From the NCBI RefSeq assembly GCF_026162365.1, contig NZ_JAOANW010000001.1, positions 372,001 to 436,000 of the forward strand: DNA of 64,000 nucleotides, given 5' to 3'. Of the stretch, positions 54,892-63,944 are shown piece after piece (within the stretch, counting starts at the first letter, position 1; the number at the start of each line of letters is the position of its first letter). The DNA is from Nitratireductor luteus (GTDB taxonomy: Bacteria > Pseudomonadota > Alphaproteobacteria > Rhizobiales > Rhizobiaceae). The notes under the pieces are model-generated. The model ran no database searches. It had not been told where the DNA came from and worked only from the letters and a program-made list of their open reading frames with translations. The translations under genes and the position numbers were made by a program.

Positions 54892-55479
54892 TTAAAACCA
54901 CTCCAGCCGGCCATTCTCGTGGCGCAGGATGCGGTCGTGGGGAATGTCGAGCATCGCCGCGTCCTCTCCCGGCACTCCCGCCAGCCAGCGGAAAACGGCT
55001 CTGATGACGCCGCCATGGGTGACGCAGATCGTGGGATGGACCACTTCGTCCAGCCATGGCCGGACACGTCCGGCAAGCATTTCATAGGTCTCGGCATCGT
55101 CTCCCGGCGGCAGGAAATGCCATTTCATTCGCGACCGGGCTTCCGTGCAGCCGGGATTCCTGGCTTCCAGTTCGGCATAGGTGAAACCCTGCCACGCGCC
55201 GAAATGCACCTCGCGCAGCCTCGGGTCGGTGCGATAGCCCTCGCGAGGCAGGCCGAGGATTGCGCGCACCCGTTCCATGGTCTCGCAGGTACGCCGCAAA
55301 GGGCTTGCGACGTAATCGAAAGCCAAGGGATCCTCTACCAGCGCCGCCAGCCGCTTTCCATTGCGGTCCGCTTGGGCGCGGCCGGTCTCGTTGATGTCGG
55401 TGTCCGCCTGGCCCTGGAGGCGCGACTGGAGGTTCCAGTCGGTCTGGCCATGGCGCACGAAATAGATCAGCGGCGGCAC
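54892..55479 (-). CDS. Histidine phosphatase family protein (GpmB-like)
   Basis: A 195-residue phosphatase of the phosphoglycerate-mutase superfamily. The catalytic motif is FVRHGQTDWN near the start, with ASPLRRTCETM (second Arg), and CVTHGGVIRAV (second catalytic His) in the C-terminal part. It probably dephosphorylates a small metabolite; true mutase activity is unlikely for this subgroup. The start is a GTG at 55479 with AGGGGC upstream. It lies between fabI and aroC. Confidence 0.93.
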   Translation of the reverse strand: MPPLIYFVRHGQTDWNLQSRLQGQADTDINETGRAQADRNGKRLAALVEDPLAFDYVASPLRRTCETMERVRAILGLPREGYRTDPRLREVHFGAWQGFTYAELEARNPGCTEARSRMKWHFLPPGDDAETYEMLAGRVRPWLDEVVHPTICVTHGGVIRAVFRWLAGVPGEDAAMLDIPHDRILRHENGRLEWF

Positions 55480-55490
55480 GATCTGCCCCT

Positions 55491-55553
55491 ATAGCATACT
55501 GCAGTTGGCCGGATTCACCCGACGTCCGCATAAACGCGGAAAAACAAAGAGAT
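55491..55553. repeat. Sixty-base repeat with two hairpins (copy 2 of 2)
   Basis: From TATAGCAT through GGATTCACCCGACGTCCGC to CGCGGAAAAACAAAGAG, this parallels 32309-32371 in order and spacing, although with many substitutions. It lies directly upstream of gpmB. Confidence 0.5.
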
Positions 55554-55554
55554 A

Positions 55555-55578
55555 GAGCGTGGGCCGGGGCCCACGCTT
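55555..55578 (-). terminator. Terminator downstream of fabI
   Basis: On the leftward strand a 9-bp stem (AGCGTGGGC/GCCCACGCT) with a short loop is followed by TCTATCTCTTTGTTTTTCC. It is 15 bp past the fabI stop. Confidence 0.75.
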
Positions 55579-55592
55579 CCGTTTCTGAAATC

Positions 55593-56411
55593 CTATTCGG
55601 TGACGACCGATATGTCCGGCGCGTCCACCGCCTTCATGCCAACGACATGGTAGCCCGAATCGACATGCAGCACTTCGCCGGTCACCCCGCGCGAAAGGCG
55701 CGAGAGCAGGTAAAGGGCCGAATCGCCGACCTCCTCGACGGTGACAACCCGCTTGAGCGGCGAATTGTATTCGTTCCAGCGCAGGATATAGCGGAAATCG
55801 CCGATGCCGGATGCGGCCAGCGTCTTGATCGGGCCGGCCGAGATGGCGTTCACGCGGATATTGCTGCCGCCGAGATCAACCGCCAGATAGCGCACGCTGG
55901 CTTCCAGCGCCGCCTTGGCGACGCCCATCACATTATAGTGCGGCATCACCTTTTCGGCGCCGTAATAGGTGAGGGTCAGGATCGAGCCGCCATCGGTCAT
56001 CAAGGGCTCGGCGCGCTTGGCCACCGTCGTCAGCGAGTAGACAGAGATATCCATGGTGCGCAGGAAGTTATCCCGTGTCGTCTCGATATAACGGCCGTCG
56101 AGCTCGGCCTTGTCGGAGAAAGCGATGGCGTGCACGAGGAAATCGATCTTGCCCCAGCGCTTCTCGACTTCGGAGAAGACGGCATCGAGGCTGTCGGGAT
56201 CGGTGACGTCGCAATGGCCGACAACGATAGCGCCCAGTTCTTCGGCCAGCGGCTCGACACGCTTGCGGAAGGCGTCCCCCTGATAGGTGAGCGCAAGCTC
56301 GGCCCCTTCATTCGCGCATGCCTTGGCAATGCCCCAGGCAATCGAGCGATTGTTGGCCACGCCCAGAATAAGCCCTCGCTTACCGGCCATAAGGCCATTC
56401 CCAGTTGTCAT
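55593..56411 (-). CDS. fabI: Enoyl-[acyl-carrier-protein] reductase
   Basis: A 272-residue NADH-dependent enoyl-ACP reductase, the last step of each fatty-acid elongation cycle. The cofactor site is GVANNRSIAWGIA, the catalytic residues are in YNVMGVAKAALEASVRYLA (Tyr and Lys), and SAGPIKTLAASGI follows. This is the triclosan-type FabI. The ATG at 56411 or the one at 56390 (MAGKRGLILG) could be the start. Confidence 0.97.
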   Translation of the reverse strand: MTTGNGLMAGKRGLILGVANNRSIAWGIAKACANEGAELALTYQGDAFRKRVEPLAEELGAIVVGHCDVTDPDSLDAVFSEVEKRWGKIDFLVHAIAFSDKAELDGRYIETTRDNFLRTMDISVYSLTTVAKRAEPLMTDGGSILTLTYYGAEKVMPHYNVMGVAKAALEASVRYLAVDLGGSNIRVNAISAGPIKTLAASGIGDFRYILRWNEYNSPLKRVVTVEEVGDSALYLLSRLSRGVTGEVLHVDSGYHVVGMKAVDAPDISVVTE

Positions 56412-56503
56412 TGCCGATTCTCCGAACTTCTACACTGCGGAGGACGCCCTATCGCACAGGGGCAACGCTGCATCAAGCGCATAGCTGCCGGGCCGCCGCG
56501 CCG

Positions 56504-57433
56504 CTAAGCTTCGGCTTTGCGGAAAAGCGCCTCCAGCGCGGGATCTCCGCCTTCCGGCAGCATGATACGCACATGCCCGTAGAAGTCGCCATTGCCGCCG
56601 GTTTTCAGGGGCAGGCCGCGACCCTTGAGGCGAAGCGTGCGGTCGGAGCTCGACCAGGCCGGCACCTTGACCGCAACCTTGCCTGTGGGCGTTGCGACCG
56701 TCACCTTGGCGCCCAGGACGGCATCGCGCAGGCTGACAGGGATGTCGGCGTGCAGGTCCCGGCCCTCCACGCGGTAGCGCGGGTCGGACTTCAGGCGCAG
56801 CGTCACCAGCGCGTCGCCGCGCTCGCCGAACGGCGTCTCGGCGCCCTGCCCCTTCAGCCGGATGGTCTGGCCGTCCTCGACATAGCGCGGTAGCTTGACG
56901 GCAAGCCGGCGGCCGTCCGGGAAAACCGCAGCGACCTTGGATTCGGTGGCAATGTCTTCGACCCCGACATCGAGGGTCGCGCGGATGTCGCCAAGGCCCT
57001 CGGGCCGGCGCTTCGCTCGCCCCGCGCCGCCGCCGCCCGAAAAGGCGTGGCCGAATATCTCGCTGAATATATCCTCGCCGCCAAGGCCCGCACCATCGGG
57101 GCCGCCGGAGCGGAACTCGAAATGGGCGCCCCGGGGACCGCCACCGGCGCCGCGGCGGAAGCCGGCGAACGGGTCGCCATGGGCCCCGCCCTCGAAGCCG
57201 GCGAAACGGGGCTTGCCGCTGGCGTCGATCTCGCCATTGTCGAAGGCTCGGCGCTTTTCCTCGTCGCCGAGGATTTCGTAGGCTTGGCCAATTTCGGCGA
57301 AGCGCTCCTTGGCCTGCGGATCATCCGGCTGCTGGTCCGGATGATACTTCTTGGCAAGCCGCCGATAGGCCGACTTTATGTCCTTGGCCGACGCGCTCTT
57401 CTGCACGCCCAGCACGTCATATGGGTTCCTCAT
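56504..57433 (-). CDS. DnaJ domain protein (CbpA-like)
   Basis: A 309-residue co-chaperone. The J domain (NPYDVLGVQKSASAKDIKSA, with HPD in KKYHPDQQPD) covers about residues 1-70, followed by a Gly/Phe-rich region (about 70-150) and two C-terminal peptide-binding beta domains (VKLPRYVEDGQTIRLKGQGA). There is no zinc finger, so it is of type II, like CbpA. It should stimulate DnaK. It lies upstream of fabI on the same strand, and its promoter region holds a set of inverted repeats. Confidence 0.93.
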   Translation of the reverse strand: MRNPYDVLGVQKSASAKDIKSAYRRLAKKYHPDQQPDDPQAKERFAEIGQAYEILGDEEKRRAFDNGEIDASGKPRFAGFEGGAHGDPFAGFRRGAGGGPRGAHFEFRSGGPDGAGLGGEDIFSEIFGHAFSGGGGAGRAKRRPEGLGDIRATLDVGVEDIATESKVAAVFPDGRRLAVKLPRYVEDGQTIRLKGQGAETPFGERGDALVTLRLKSDPRYRVEGRDLHADIPVSLRDAVLGAKVTVATPTGKVAVKVPAWSSSDRTLRLKGRGLPLKTGGNGDFYGHVRIMLPEGGDPALEALFRKAEA

Positions 57434-57451
57434 TCTGCCCTTACCCAAAGA

Positions 57452-57477
57452 ACGGCCCGGACCTTCGGCCGGACCGT
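57452..57477 (-). terminator. Possible terminator between the lipoprotein and DnaJ genes
   Basis: A stem with arms ACGGCCCGG and CCGGACCGT (one mismatch) around a small loop is followed leftward by TTCTTTGGG. The T-run is weak; it lies inside the dnaJ leader, so attenuation is possible. Confidence 0.4.
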
Positions 57478-57530
57478 CAAATCAGTGATTTTACACAGAT
57501 ATTCGACCCATATATGCGCATTTTCAGCTC

Positions 57531-57590
57531 AAAATTCCAGTATCCCGGCTGAAACTTCGACAGATTTGGCGCTTTCAGCTGAAAATTTCC
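57531..57590 (-). promoter_or_regulatory. TTTCAGCTGAAA repeats upstream of the DnaJ gene
   Basis: A perfect 12-bp palindrome TTTCAGCTGAAA lies at 57573-57584. A near copy TTTTCAGCTCAAAATTCC is at 57531-57548, and a half-site CGGCTGAAACTTCG lies between them. The segment is AT-rich in a GC-rich region. It is a candidate operator array for the dnaJ-like gene or a repeat remnant. Confidence 0.4.
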
Positions 57591-57598
57591 GGCCGCTT

Positions 57599-58009
57599 CT
57601 ACCGCATCTCCAGCCGGACGAGCCGCAAGGCGCCGGCGGCATCCTCGCACGCCTTGCCGTCGTAGAGGCCGACGCCGTCGAAGCTTTCGCGCGTCGTCGT
57701 AAAGGCGATACAGGACCGCCCGGTCTCGTTCGCCGCGAATGCCGAAACGATCTCGCCATGAGCTCCGGTCGTCCCGTTTTGCCAGGCTTTTCCGCTGCTT
57801 CCCAGCGCCAGCGCGGACACGATCGAAGGCGCGTCCTCCGCCAGCAGGGGATCGGAAAGGAGGGGCCGGGCCTCTTGGATAGACGCGGTGATGAGCGTCG
57901 TGTCGGGCGCCAGCACCTCCTGCGGCGCGCTGGCGCAGCCCTGAAGGACGGCAATCAACACAAAAAGCCGCAGCAGAACCAATCGTATACCCCTACCTGC
58001 CTCTTGCAT
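57599..58009 (-). CDS. Small outer-membrane lipoprotein (surface-antigen-like)
   Basis: A 136-residue lipoprotein with the signal [19 protein letters not shown] (lipobox LQGC). The mature part ([54 protein letters not shown]) follows the RT0821/Lpp0805-like surface-protein pattern common in Rhizobiales. The function is unknown. It is divergent from pdxH with a short gap. Confidence 0.78.
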   Translation of the reverse strand: MQEAGRGIRLVLLRLFVLIAVLQGCASAPQEVLAPDTTLITASIQEARPLLSDPLLAEDAPSIVSALALGSSGKAWQNGTTGAHGEIVSAFAANETGRSCIAFTTTRESFDGVGLYDGKACEDAAGALRLVRLEMR

Positions 58010-58047
58010 CACGTAAGGCAATCGGCATTCTCCCAACCTGGGCAATA

Positions 58048-58677
58048 ATGGGCAGGATGATGGTTACCAACGGGTTAAAGAAGTCCGATTTTACCGAGGG
58101 TGCAGAGCCTTACAGGGTTTTCGCCGAATGGCTGGCGGAAGCCGAGAAATCGGAGCCGAACGACCCCAATGCGACGGCGCTCGCCACCGTCGACCCTGAC
58201 GGCATGCCGAATGTCCGCATGGTCCTGCTCAAGGGCTTCGATGAAGAAGGCTTCGTCTTCTACACCAATTTCGAAAGCGCCAAGGGCGGCGAGATCCTCG
58301 CGACGATGAAGGCCGCCATGTGCTTCCACTGGAAAAGCCTGCGCCGGCAGGTGCGCATTCGCGGTGCGGTCGAAAAGGTCAGCGATGCCGAGGCCGACGC
58401 CTATTTCGCTTCGCGCCCGCGCGGCAGCCGCATCGGGGCATGGGCCTCGAAACAGTCGCGCCCACTGGAGAGCCGGTTCGCGCTGGAGAAGGCCGTCGCC
58501 GAATACACGGCGAAATACGCCGTGGGAGAGATCCCCCGCCCACCCTACTGGTCGGGCTTCCGCATCCGGCCGGTCAGCATCGAGTTCTGGCAGGACAAGC
58601 CGTTCCGGCTTCACGACCGATTGGTCTTCACCCGCACCGATGCCGGAAAGTGGGAGACGGAACGCCTTTATCCCTGA
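58048..58677 (+). CDS. pdxH: Pyridoxamine 5'-phosphate oxidase
   Basis: A 209-residue FMN enzyme making pyridoxal 5'-phosphate. Signatures are [48 protein letters not shown], and the C-terminal [13 protein letters not shown] and RLHDRLVF. ATGs at 58048, 58057 and 58060 are all in frame; the start is not certain. It lies at the edge of the fabI-dnaJ cluster, as in other rhizobia. Confidence 0.97.
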   Translation: MGRMMVTNGLKKSDFTEGAEPYRVFAEWLAEAEKSEPNDPNATALATVDPDGMPNVRMVLLKGFDEEGFVFYTNFESAKGGEILATMKAAMCFHWKSLRRQVRIRGAVEKVSDAEADAYFASRPRGSRIGAWASKQSRPLESRFALEKAVAEYTAKYAVGEIPRPPYWSGFRIRPVSIEFWQDKPFRLHDRLVFTRTDAGKWETERLYP

Positions 58678-58689
58678 ACGAGGGCCAAC

Positions 58690-59445
58690 TTACCCCGACT
58701 TCTTGCGGCTCATGAAAGCGAGGAAGGCGGCGCGGGCTTCGTCCGACTTCAGCCGCGCGCGGAAATGTTCGCCTTCCTCCTTGATGCGGGCGATCACGTC
58801 TCCGCGCGACGCCCTGATGAGATCGCGCGAAATGGCCAGGGCTTCCGGCGGCTTGGCCGCGAGCGCTTCCGCCGCGGCAAGGGTCCGGTCCTCAAGCTCC
58901 GATGCGTCGACAACCTTGTGGATAAGCCCGGCCCGCAAGGCCTCGTCCGCGCTCAGCCCCTCGCCGAGGGCCAAGAGCGCGAAGGCGCGCTGGTGACCCA
59001 GAACGGCAGGTGCGAGCAGGCTTGACCCGGCTTCGGGAACCAGACCAAGATCGACGAAAGGCGTCCTGAACACGGTTTCGGGCGTGGCGAAGGTCAGGTC
59101 GCAATGCAGGTGGATCGTGGTTCCGATGCCGACGGCGATGCCATCCACGCCGGAGACGACCGGCTTGCGGCTTTGCGCCAGCGCGAACAGGAAATCGAAG
59201 ACCTCAGCCCCGAAATCATTACCGCCGGCGGCGGCGAGGAAATCGGATAGGTCGTTGCCCGCCGAGAATGCGCCGGGCTGGCCGAGCATGACGTTGCAGC
59301 GCACCTGCGGATCGTCGCCGGCCGACTTCAACGCTTCCGCCATCGCGCGATACATGGCCAGCGTGATGGCGTTCTTCTTCTCCGGCCGGTTGAGGCGGAC
59401 GATCTGCACCGCCCCACGGCGCTCGACAATGATGTGCTCGCTCAT
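58690..59445 (-). CDS. Enoyl-CoA hydratase/isomerase family protein
   Basis: A 251-residue crotonase-fold enzyme. The oxyanion-hole regions are PGAFSAGNDLSDF and GIAVGIGTTIHLHCDL; PEAGSSLLAPAVLGHQRAF holds the second active-site block, where the residue usually a catalytic Glu is present in VPEAGS. It probably acts in beta-oxidation together with the acyl-CoA dehydrogenase upstream, whose stop codon overlaps its ATG (ATGA). Confidence 0.93.
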   Translation of the reverse strand: MSEHIIVERRGAVQIVRLNRPEKKNAITLAMYRAMAEALKSAGDDPQVRCNVMLGQPGAFSAGNDLSDFLAAAGGNDFGAEVFDFLFALAQSRKPVVSGVDGIAVGIGTTIHLHCDLTFATPETVFRTPFVDLGLVPEAGSSLLAPAVLGHQRAFALLALGEGLSADEALRAGLIHKVVDASELEDRTLAAAEALAAKPPEALAISRDLIRASRGDVIARIKEEGEHFRARLKSDEARAAFLAFMSRKKSG

Positions 59446-61232
59446 CCGTTTACGTCCAGCAGGCCGGCTGCGGCAAGGAGACTGTCCTCGCCGGCGATCA
59501 CCTGGCGCTTCAAAGCGGCCGTTTCAGGCAGGAGGTTTTCGGCCAGGAAACGTGCAACGCGCGCGGCATCGGCATTGGAACCGGCGACAGCGCCGCCCGC
59601 CGCCATGGTTGCGCCGGCCGCCAGCGAGAACAGGCGCAGATAAGGCGTTGCGCCGCACAGGGCGCTTTCGGCCTTGCCGTCGGCGACCAGCGACAGGAGG
59701 TGGTCCGTAGCCTCTTCCAGATCGTCGATCCCGGCGGCAAGACGCGAAGCGGTCTCGCCCAGTTCCGGCATGTTGGCGCCGCGAACCCGCTCCGCCGTCT
59801 CCCGCAATTCGACAATGAAGCCGCGCACGTGATCGCCGCCCGACTGGGGCAACTTGCGCATGACGAGGTCGATGGCCTGGATGCCGTTTGTGCCTTCATA
59901 GATCGGCGCAATGCGCGCATCGCGGTAGAGCGCTGCGGCGCCGGTTTCCTCAATATAGCCCATGCCGCCATGGACCTGCAGGCCGAGCGATGCCGCCTCG
60001 ACGCCGATATCGGTGGAAAACGCCTTGGCGAGCGGCGTCAGGAGGTTGGCGCGCTCCTGCCAGTGCGCCGCCGTTTCGCTGCCGCCGAGGCGGGCCATAT
60101 CCATGGCATGGGCGCAGGAATAGGCGATGGCGCGGGCGGCCTGCGTCATGGCCTTCATCGTCAGGAGTGTGCGCTGCACATCGGGGTGGGACACGATGGG
60201 GCTCATGTCGTCACCCTTGTCGGCGCCCTTGTCATTAGGCGCACGGCCCTGGCGGCGTTCCTTCGCATAGGCCAGAGCCTTCTGGTAGGCGGCTTCGGCG
60301 ACCGCCACGCCCTGCATGCCGACGGCGAGCCTGGCATTGTTCATCATGGTGAACATGCAGGCCAGGCCGCGATTCTCCTCGCCGATGAGCCAGCCGACCG
60401 CGCCCGGCTGGTCCCCATATTTGCCGTCGCCATAGATCATGGTGCAGGTCGGCGAGGCGTGGATGCCGAGCTTGTGTTCGATGGAAGCGCAGAAGGCGTC
60501 GTTGCGGGGGCCGACCGAACCGTCCTCGTCGACCAGATATTTCGGCACGAGGAATAGCGAAATGCCCCTCGTTCCGGCGGGCGCGTCGGGCAGCCGGGCC
60601 AGAACCAGATGCACGATGTTATCGGTCAGGTCGTGCTCGCCATAGGTGATGAATATCTTCTGGCCGAAAATGCGGTAGGTCCCATCAGGCGAACGTTCGG
60701 CGCGGGTTTTGAGCGCATTCAGGTCGGAACCGGCCTGCGGTTCAGTCAGGTTCATCGTGCCGGCCCACTCGCCGGAGACCAGCTTTTCCAGATAAGTCTT
60801 CTTGAGGTCTTCGGAGGCGTGCCTGTCCAGCGCCTCGATGGCGCCCATCGTCAAGGTCGGCCCGAGGGCGAAGGCCATGGAGCTGGAGTTCCACATTTCC
60901 AAGGCGGCCACCGCAAGGGTCATCGGCAGGCCCTGCCCGCCCCATTCCTGCGGAGCGGCCAGCGCATTCCAACCGCCTTCGCACCAGTTCCGGTAGAGTT
61001 CGCGCCAGCCGGGCGGCATGGTCACCGCGCCATCTTCGAGGACCGCGCCCTTCTCGTCGCCAATACGGGCAAGCGGCGCGACCTCCTCGCCGGCAAAGCG
61101 CCCGGCCTCCTCCAGAATCGCGTCGACAAGGTCTTCGGAGAGGTCGCCGTAAAGACCTTCCTCGAGCGCCTTCTTCATCCCGGCGACATGGTTCAATGTA
61201 TGGGCGATCTCTTTGACCGGTGCGCGATACAT
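59442..61232 (-). CDS. Acyl-CoA dehydrogenase (long, AcdA/DmdC-like)
   Basis: A 596-residue flavoprotein, longer than classic acyl-CoA dehydrogenases because of a C-terminal extension (~100 residues, from EATDHLLSLVADG). The substrate-oxidising region has WAGTMNLTEPQAGSDL and FITYGEHDL; the catalytic Glu is in IAPIYEGTNGIQ. This subtype includes DmdC and medium/long-chain enzymes. Its promoter shows a MerR/LiuR-like box. It forms a two-gene unit with the enoyl-CoA hydratase. Confidence 0.95.
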   Translation of the reverse strand: MYRAPVKEIAHTLNHVAGMKKALEEGLYGDLSEDLVDAILEEAGRFAGEEVAPLARIGDEKGAVLEDGAVTMPPGWRELYRNWCEGGWNALAAPQEWGGQGLPMTLAVAALEMWNSSSMAFALGPTLTMGAIEALDRHASEDLKKTYLEKLVSGEWAGTMNLTEPQAGSDLNALKTRAERSPDGTYRIFGQKIFITYGEHDLTDNIVHLVLARLPDAPAGTRGISLFLVPKYLVDEDGSVGPRNDAFCASIEHKLGIHASPTCTMIYGDGKYGDQPGAVGWLIGEENRGLACMFTMMNNARLAVGMQGVAVAEAAYQKALAYAKERRQGRAPNDKGADKGDDMSPIVSHPDVQRTLLTMKAMTQAARAIAYSCAHAMDMARLGGSETAAHWQERANLLTPLAKAFSTDIGVEAASLGLQVHGGMGYIEETGAAALYRDARIAPIYEGTNGIQAIDLVMRKLPQSGGDHVRGFIVELRETAERVRGANMPELGETASRLAAGIDDLEEATDHLLSLVADGKAESALCGATPYLRLFSLAAGATMAAGGAVAGSNADAARVARFLAENLLPETAALKRQVIAGEDSLLAAAGLLDVNG

Positions 61233-61310
61233 GCAGTCCTCCTCCAAAATCACGGGCCTTGCGAAGGCTAGCCTTCGACGGCGCAGGGGGCCAGTCTTCG
61301 CATTGGGTAT

Positions 61311-61339
61311 GTGATATTTTCTTTTTACGTAAACGTCAA
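61311..61339 (-). promoter_or_regulatory. Promoter with an ACGT-type operator, acyl-CoA operon
   Basis: Leftward, TTGACG (61339-61334) and TATCAC (61316-61311) are 17 bp apart. The -35 overlaps TTGACGTTTACGTAAA (61339-61324), an imperfect palindrome that resembles, as I recall them, LiuR-type boxes of MerR regulators controlling branched-chain and fatty-acid degradation. A perfect palindrome CGAAGGCTAGCCTTCG (61262-61277) lies downstream, in the leader. Confidence 0.5.
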
Positions 61340-61400
61340 TCGTGAGGCATGCATGCCTGCCATTTGGCCGTTCCGGTAAGAATGGTCTGAAGTACCCGGC

Positions 61401-61586
61401 TTCGTCACCCTGGAAGCCCGCGGGGCTCTATCCGGGCCTATTGGAAGAACAGCATCGAGCACGACCCGGCCTCCGCCCCGGCACACTTCAGGACCACACG
61501 CGCTTTCTATGGAGACCGGCCGCGCCTCTCAATGGGTCCCGGCTCTGCGCGGCTTCGCCGCTTGGCCGGGATGACGGAATTGGATA
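61401..61586. repeat. Copy D of the 45-kb repeat core
   Basis: It begins TTCGTCACCCTGGAAGCCCG and continues through GGAAGAACAGCATCGAGC and GGAGACCGGCCGCGCC to GGGATGACGGAATTGGATA. The last 76 bases (61511-61586) are identical to those of copy E. The 819-bp gap between the acyl-CoA gene and purD holds this, copy E and no gene that I can see. Confidence 0.75.
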
Positions 61587-61765
61587 ACTCGCCCGCGCTT
61601 GCCCGTGCCTCTCCCGCGCATGGCCTTGAGCCGAGGATCCGTGCCTGAACCCTGAAGATACGCCAACCTGTGTCGGGTGGATGGGACGAACAAGGATGCT
61701 GTTGTAGGCTGAGTTGCCGGCCGATCAGCCACTGCGGCAGGAATTGGTCGGAAGTAGTGTGCGGC

Positions 61766-61948
61766 TTCATCGTCCCGGAAGCCCGAAGGGTAGCCGGGAC
61801 CATTGGAAGAATAGCATAGCGGACGGCCCCGCCCTAGTCCCTGCACATTACAGCACCGCCCGCTCCTTCTGCGGAGACCGGCCGCGCCTCTCAATGGGTC
61901 CCGGCTCTGCGCGGCTTCGCCGCTTGGCCGGGATGACGGAATTGGATA
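61766..61948. repeat. Copy E of the 45-kb repeat core
   Basis: It begins TTCATCGTCCCGGAAGCCCG and follows the same order as copy D, 180 bp away in the same orientation. Its last 76 bases (61873-61948) match copy D exactly, while its left half has diverged, pointing to recent duplication or conversion of the right part. Confidence 0.75.
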
Positions 61949-62050
61949 TCTCGCCCCGTCAAAACTCGTCCCGGTCCAAGGGGTGGGAACCAGAAGGACA
62001 GCGAACCGAACCTTCTCGTATGACCGCCGTGGAGTCGCGAATCTCCGCCG

Positions 62051-63337
62051 CTACCGGCCGGCCTTCTCACGCTCTATCGCGCGCCAGCCGATGTCGCGGC
62101 GGCAGAAGCCGCCGGGCCAGTCGATGCGGTCGACGGCGGCGTAGGCGGCGGTGCCGGCCTCCGCGACGGAATGGCCCAGCGCCGTGACGTTTAGGACGCG
62201 GCCGCCATTGGCGACGAGTTGGCCGTCCTTCAAGGCCGTGCCCGCGTGGAAGATGTTGACGCCGAGGGTCGGGTCGGCGGCATCGCCGACGCCATCGATC
62301 CTCGTGCCTTTTTCCGGCGTTCCGGGATAGCCCCTGGCCGCCATCACCACCGTGAGCGCGGCCTCGTCGCGCCAGCGCGCCGACATATGGGCGAGCTGCC
62401 CATCGGCAGCTCCCTTGAGAAGCAGCAGCAGATCGTCTTTCAGGCGTGGCATCAGGACCTGGCATTCCGGGTCGCCAAAACGAACATTATATTCGATCAG
62501 GCTCGGTCCATCGGCGGTGATCATCAGCCCGGCATAGAGCACGCCCGTAAAGGGAGCTCCCATCTCGGCCATGCCCTTCAGGGTGGGCTCGATGATCTCG
62601 CGCATGGTGCGCTCTATCATCGCGTCGGTCATTACAGGCGCGGGGGAGTAGGCCCCCATGCCGCCCGTATTGGGACCGGTATCGCCCTCACTGAGGCGCT
62701 TGTGGTCCTGCGCCGTGCCGAAGGGCAGCGCAGTCTTGCCGTCGCAGAGGCAGAAGAAGCTTGCTTCCTCGCCTTGAAGGAACTCCTCGACGACGACCTC
62801 CGCGCCGGCACCACCGAACAGGCCGGAGAAGCAATCGTCGATGGCCGCGCAGGCTTCGTTCTCGGTCATGGCGATGGTCACGCCCTTGCCCGCGGCAAGG
62901 CCGTCGGCCTTGACGACGATGGGCACGCCCACCTGCCGTATGTAATCCTTGGCCTGGGCAGCGTCAGCGAAGCGGCCATAGCCGGCGGTCGGGATTGCGT
63001 AGCGGGAACACAGATCCTTGGTGAAGCCCTTGGAGCCCTCCAGGCGCGCGGCGGCCGCGGACGGCCCGAACACCGCTATGCCGCCGGCCTTGAGCGCATC
63101 GGCCAGCCCGGCCACCAGGGGGGCTTCCGGCCCCACCACCACGAAATCGATCTTCTTGTCGATGCAGAAACGGCAGACCGCATCGTGGTCGTCGACATTC
63201 AGCGGCACGCATTCGGCTTCCTGCGCGATGCCGGGATTGCCGGGGGCGGCGTAGAACTTCTCAAAAAGGGGCGAGGCGGCGATCTTCCAAGCCAGCGCGT
63301 GCTCGCGGCCGCCCGAGCCGATGAGAAGAACATTCAT
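62051..63337 (-). CDS. purD: Phosphoribosylamine-glycine ligase
   Basis: A 428-residue ATP-grasp enzyme of purine synthesis. The N-terminus is [33 protein letters not shown] is the ATP-binding loop, [16 protein letters not shown] and [17 protein letters not shown] (metal ligands) follow, and the tail [19 protein letters not shown] is typical. The ATG at 63337 is preceded by GAGGTGG; a GTG at 63346 is in frame. Confidence 0.97.
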   Translation of the reverse strand: MNVLLIGSGGREHALAWKIAASPLFEKFYAAPGNPGIAQEAECVPLNVDDHDAVCRFCIDKKIDFVVVGPEAPLVAGLADALKAGGIAVFGPSAAAARLEGSKGFTKDLCSRYAIPTAGYGRFADAAQAKDYIRQVGVPIVVKADGLAAGKGVTIAMTENEACAAIDDCFSGLFGGAGAEVVVEEFLQGEEASFFCLCDGKTALPFGTAQDHKRLSEGDTGPNTGGMGAYSPAPVMTDAMIERTMREIIEPTLKGMAEMGAPFTGVLYAGLMITADGPSLIEYNVRFGDPECQVLMPRLKDDLLLLLKGAADGQLAHMSARWRDEAALTVVMAARGYPGTPEKGTRIDGVGDAADPTLGVNIFHAGTALKDGQLVANGGRVLNVTALGHSVAEAGTAAYAAVDRIDWPGGFCRRDIGWRAIEREKAGR

Positions 63338-63530
63338 GGTCGCCACCTCGTGCCGTTTTCAGTTGGCATCGGGCTATGACCGAAACGCCCGCGCGTCAAG
63401 CAAAGGCGTGCGGTTGCGCAAAGGAAAAGCGCAGGGCTATCGTATATGGAACTTTGCAGCCCCAGGCTTCCATGATCCGTTTTTTCGGACCTTAGCATCG
63501 TCGGCAGTTTCGTACTGCTTACGACAGAAT

Positions 63531-63944
63531 CTATCCGGGCATTCGCTCGAATGTCCGCAGCGAGGAATCGATCGTGTCCCAGGCATGGGCGCGGATGGTG
63601 TAGGTAACCACCTGCGGGTTGAATTTGGCTGGGTCGTCCAGGCTGCCCGCGTGGACGGCAATCACGTCCGGCCTGGCGGGAAACGTCAGGTAGACCGGCG
63701 TTCCGCAGATGGGGCAGAAGGCGTGGTCCTTTTCCACGCCGCTGTCGGCCACAATCCGCCACTGTCCCGCTTCGCCCGCAATCCTCACATCGGCGCGCGG
63801 TGAGAAGGTCAGATAGGATCCGTGCCCGGTGCCGCTTCGTTTCTGGCAATCCGTGCATTGGCAGTGGTTCTCGAAGACCGGTTCACTGCTCGTTTCATAA
63901 CGGATCGCGCCGCACGCGCATCCGCCCTTGTAGGACTTGGTCAT
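63531..63944 (-). CDS. GFA family (glutathione-dependent formaldehyde-activating-like) zinc protein
   Basis: A 137-residue zinc-binding protein of the GFA/CENP-V family. Zinc ligands are in GGCACGAIRYE, CQCTDCQKRSG and HAFCPICGTPVY. The family is named from Gfa of Paracoccus, which was proposed to help combine formaldehyde with glutathione, but most members are uncharacterised. It is 193 bp upstream of purD on the same strand; that gap contains nothing recognisable. The remaining ~55 bp to the window edge hold its leader and the last codons of another leftward gene. Confidence 0.93.
   Translation of the reverse strand: MTKSYKGGCACGAIRYETSSEPVFENHCQCTDCQKRSGTGHGSYLTFSPRADVRIAGEAGQWRIVADSGVEKDHAFCPICGTPVYLTFPARPDVIAVHAGSLDDPAKFNPQVVTYTIRAHAWDTIDSSLRTFERMPG

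Noticed and set aside
61342-62187. Short frames in the gap before purD
   Set aside because: They are frames through repeat copies D and E and the antisense of purD, with no recognisable protein features.
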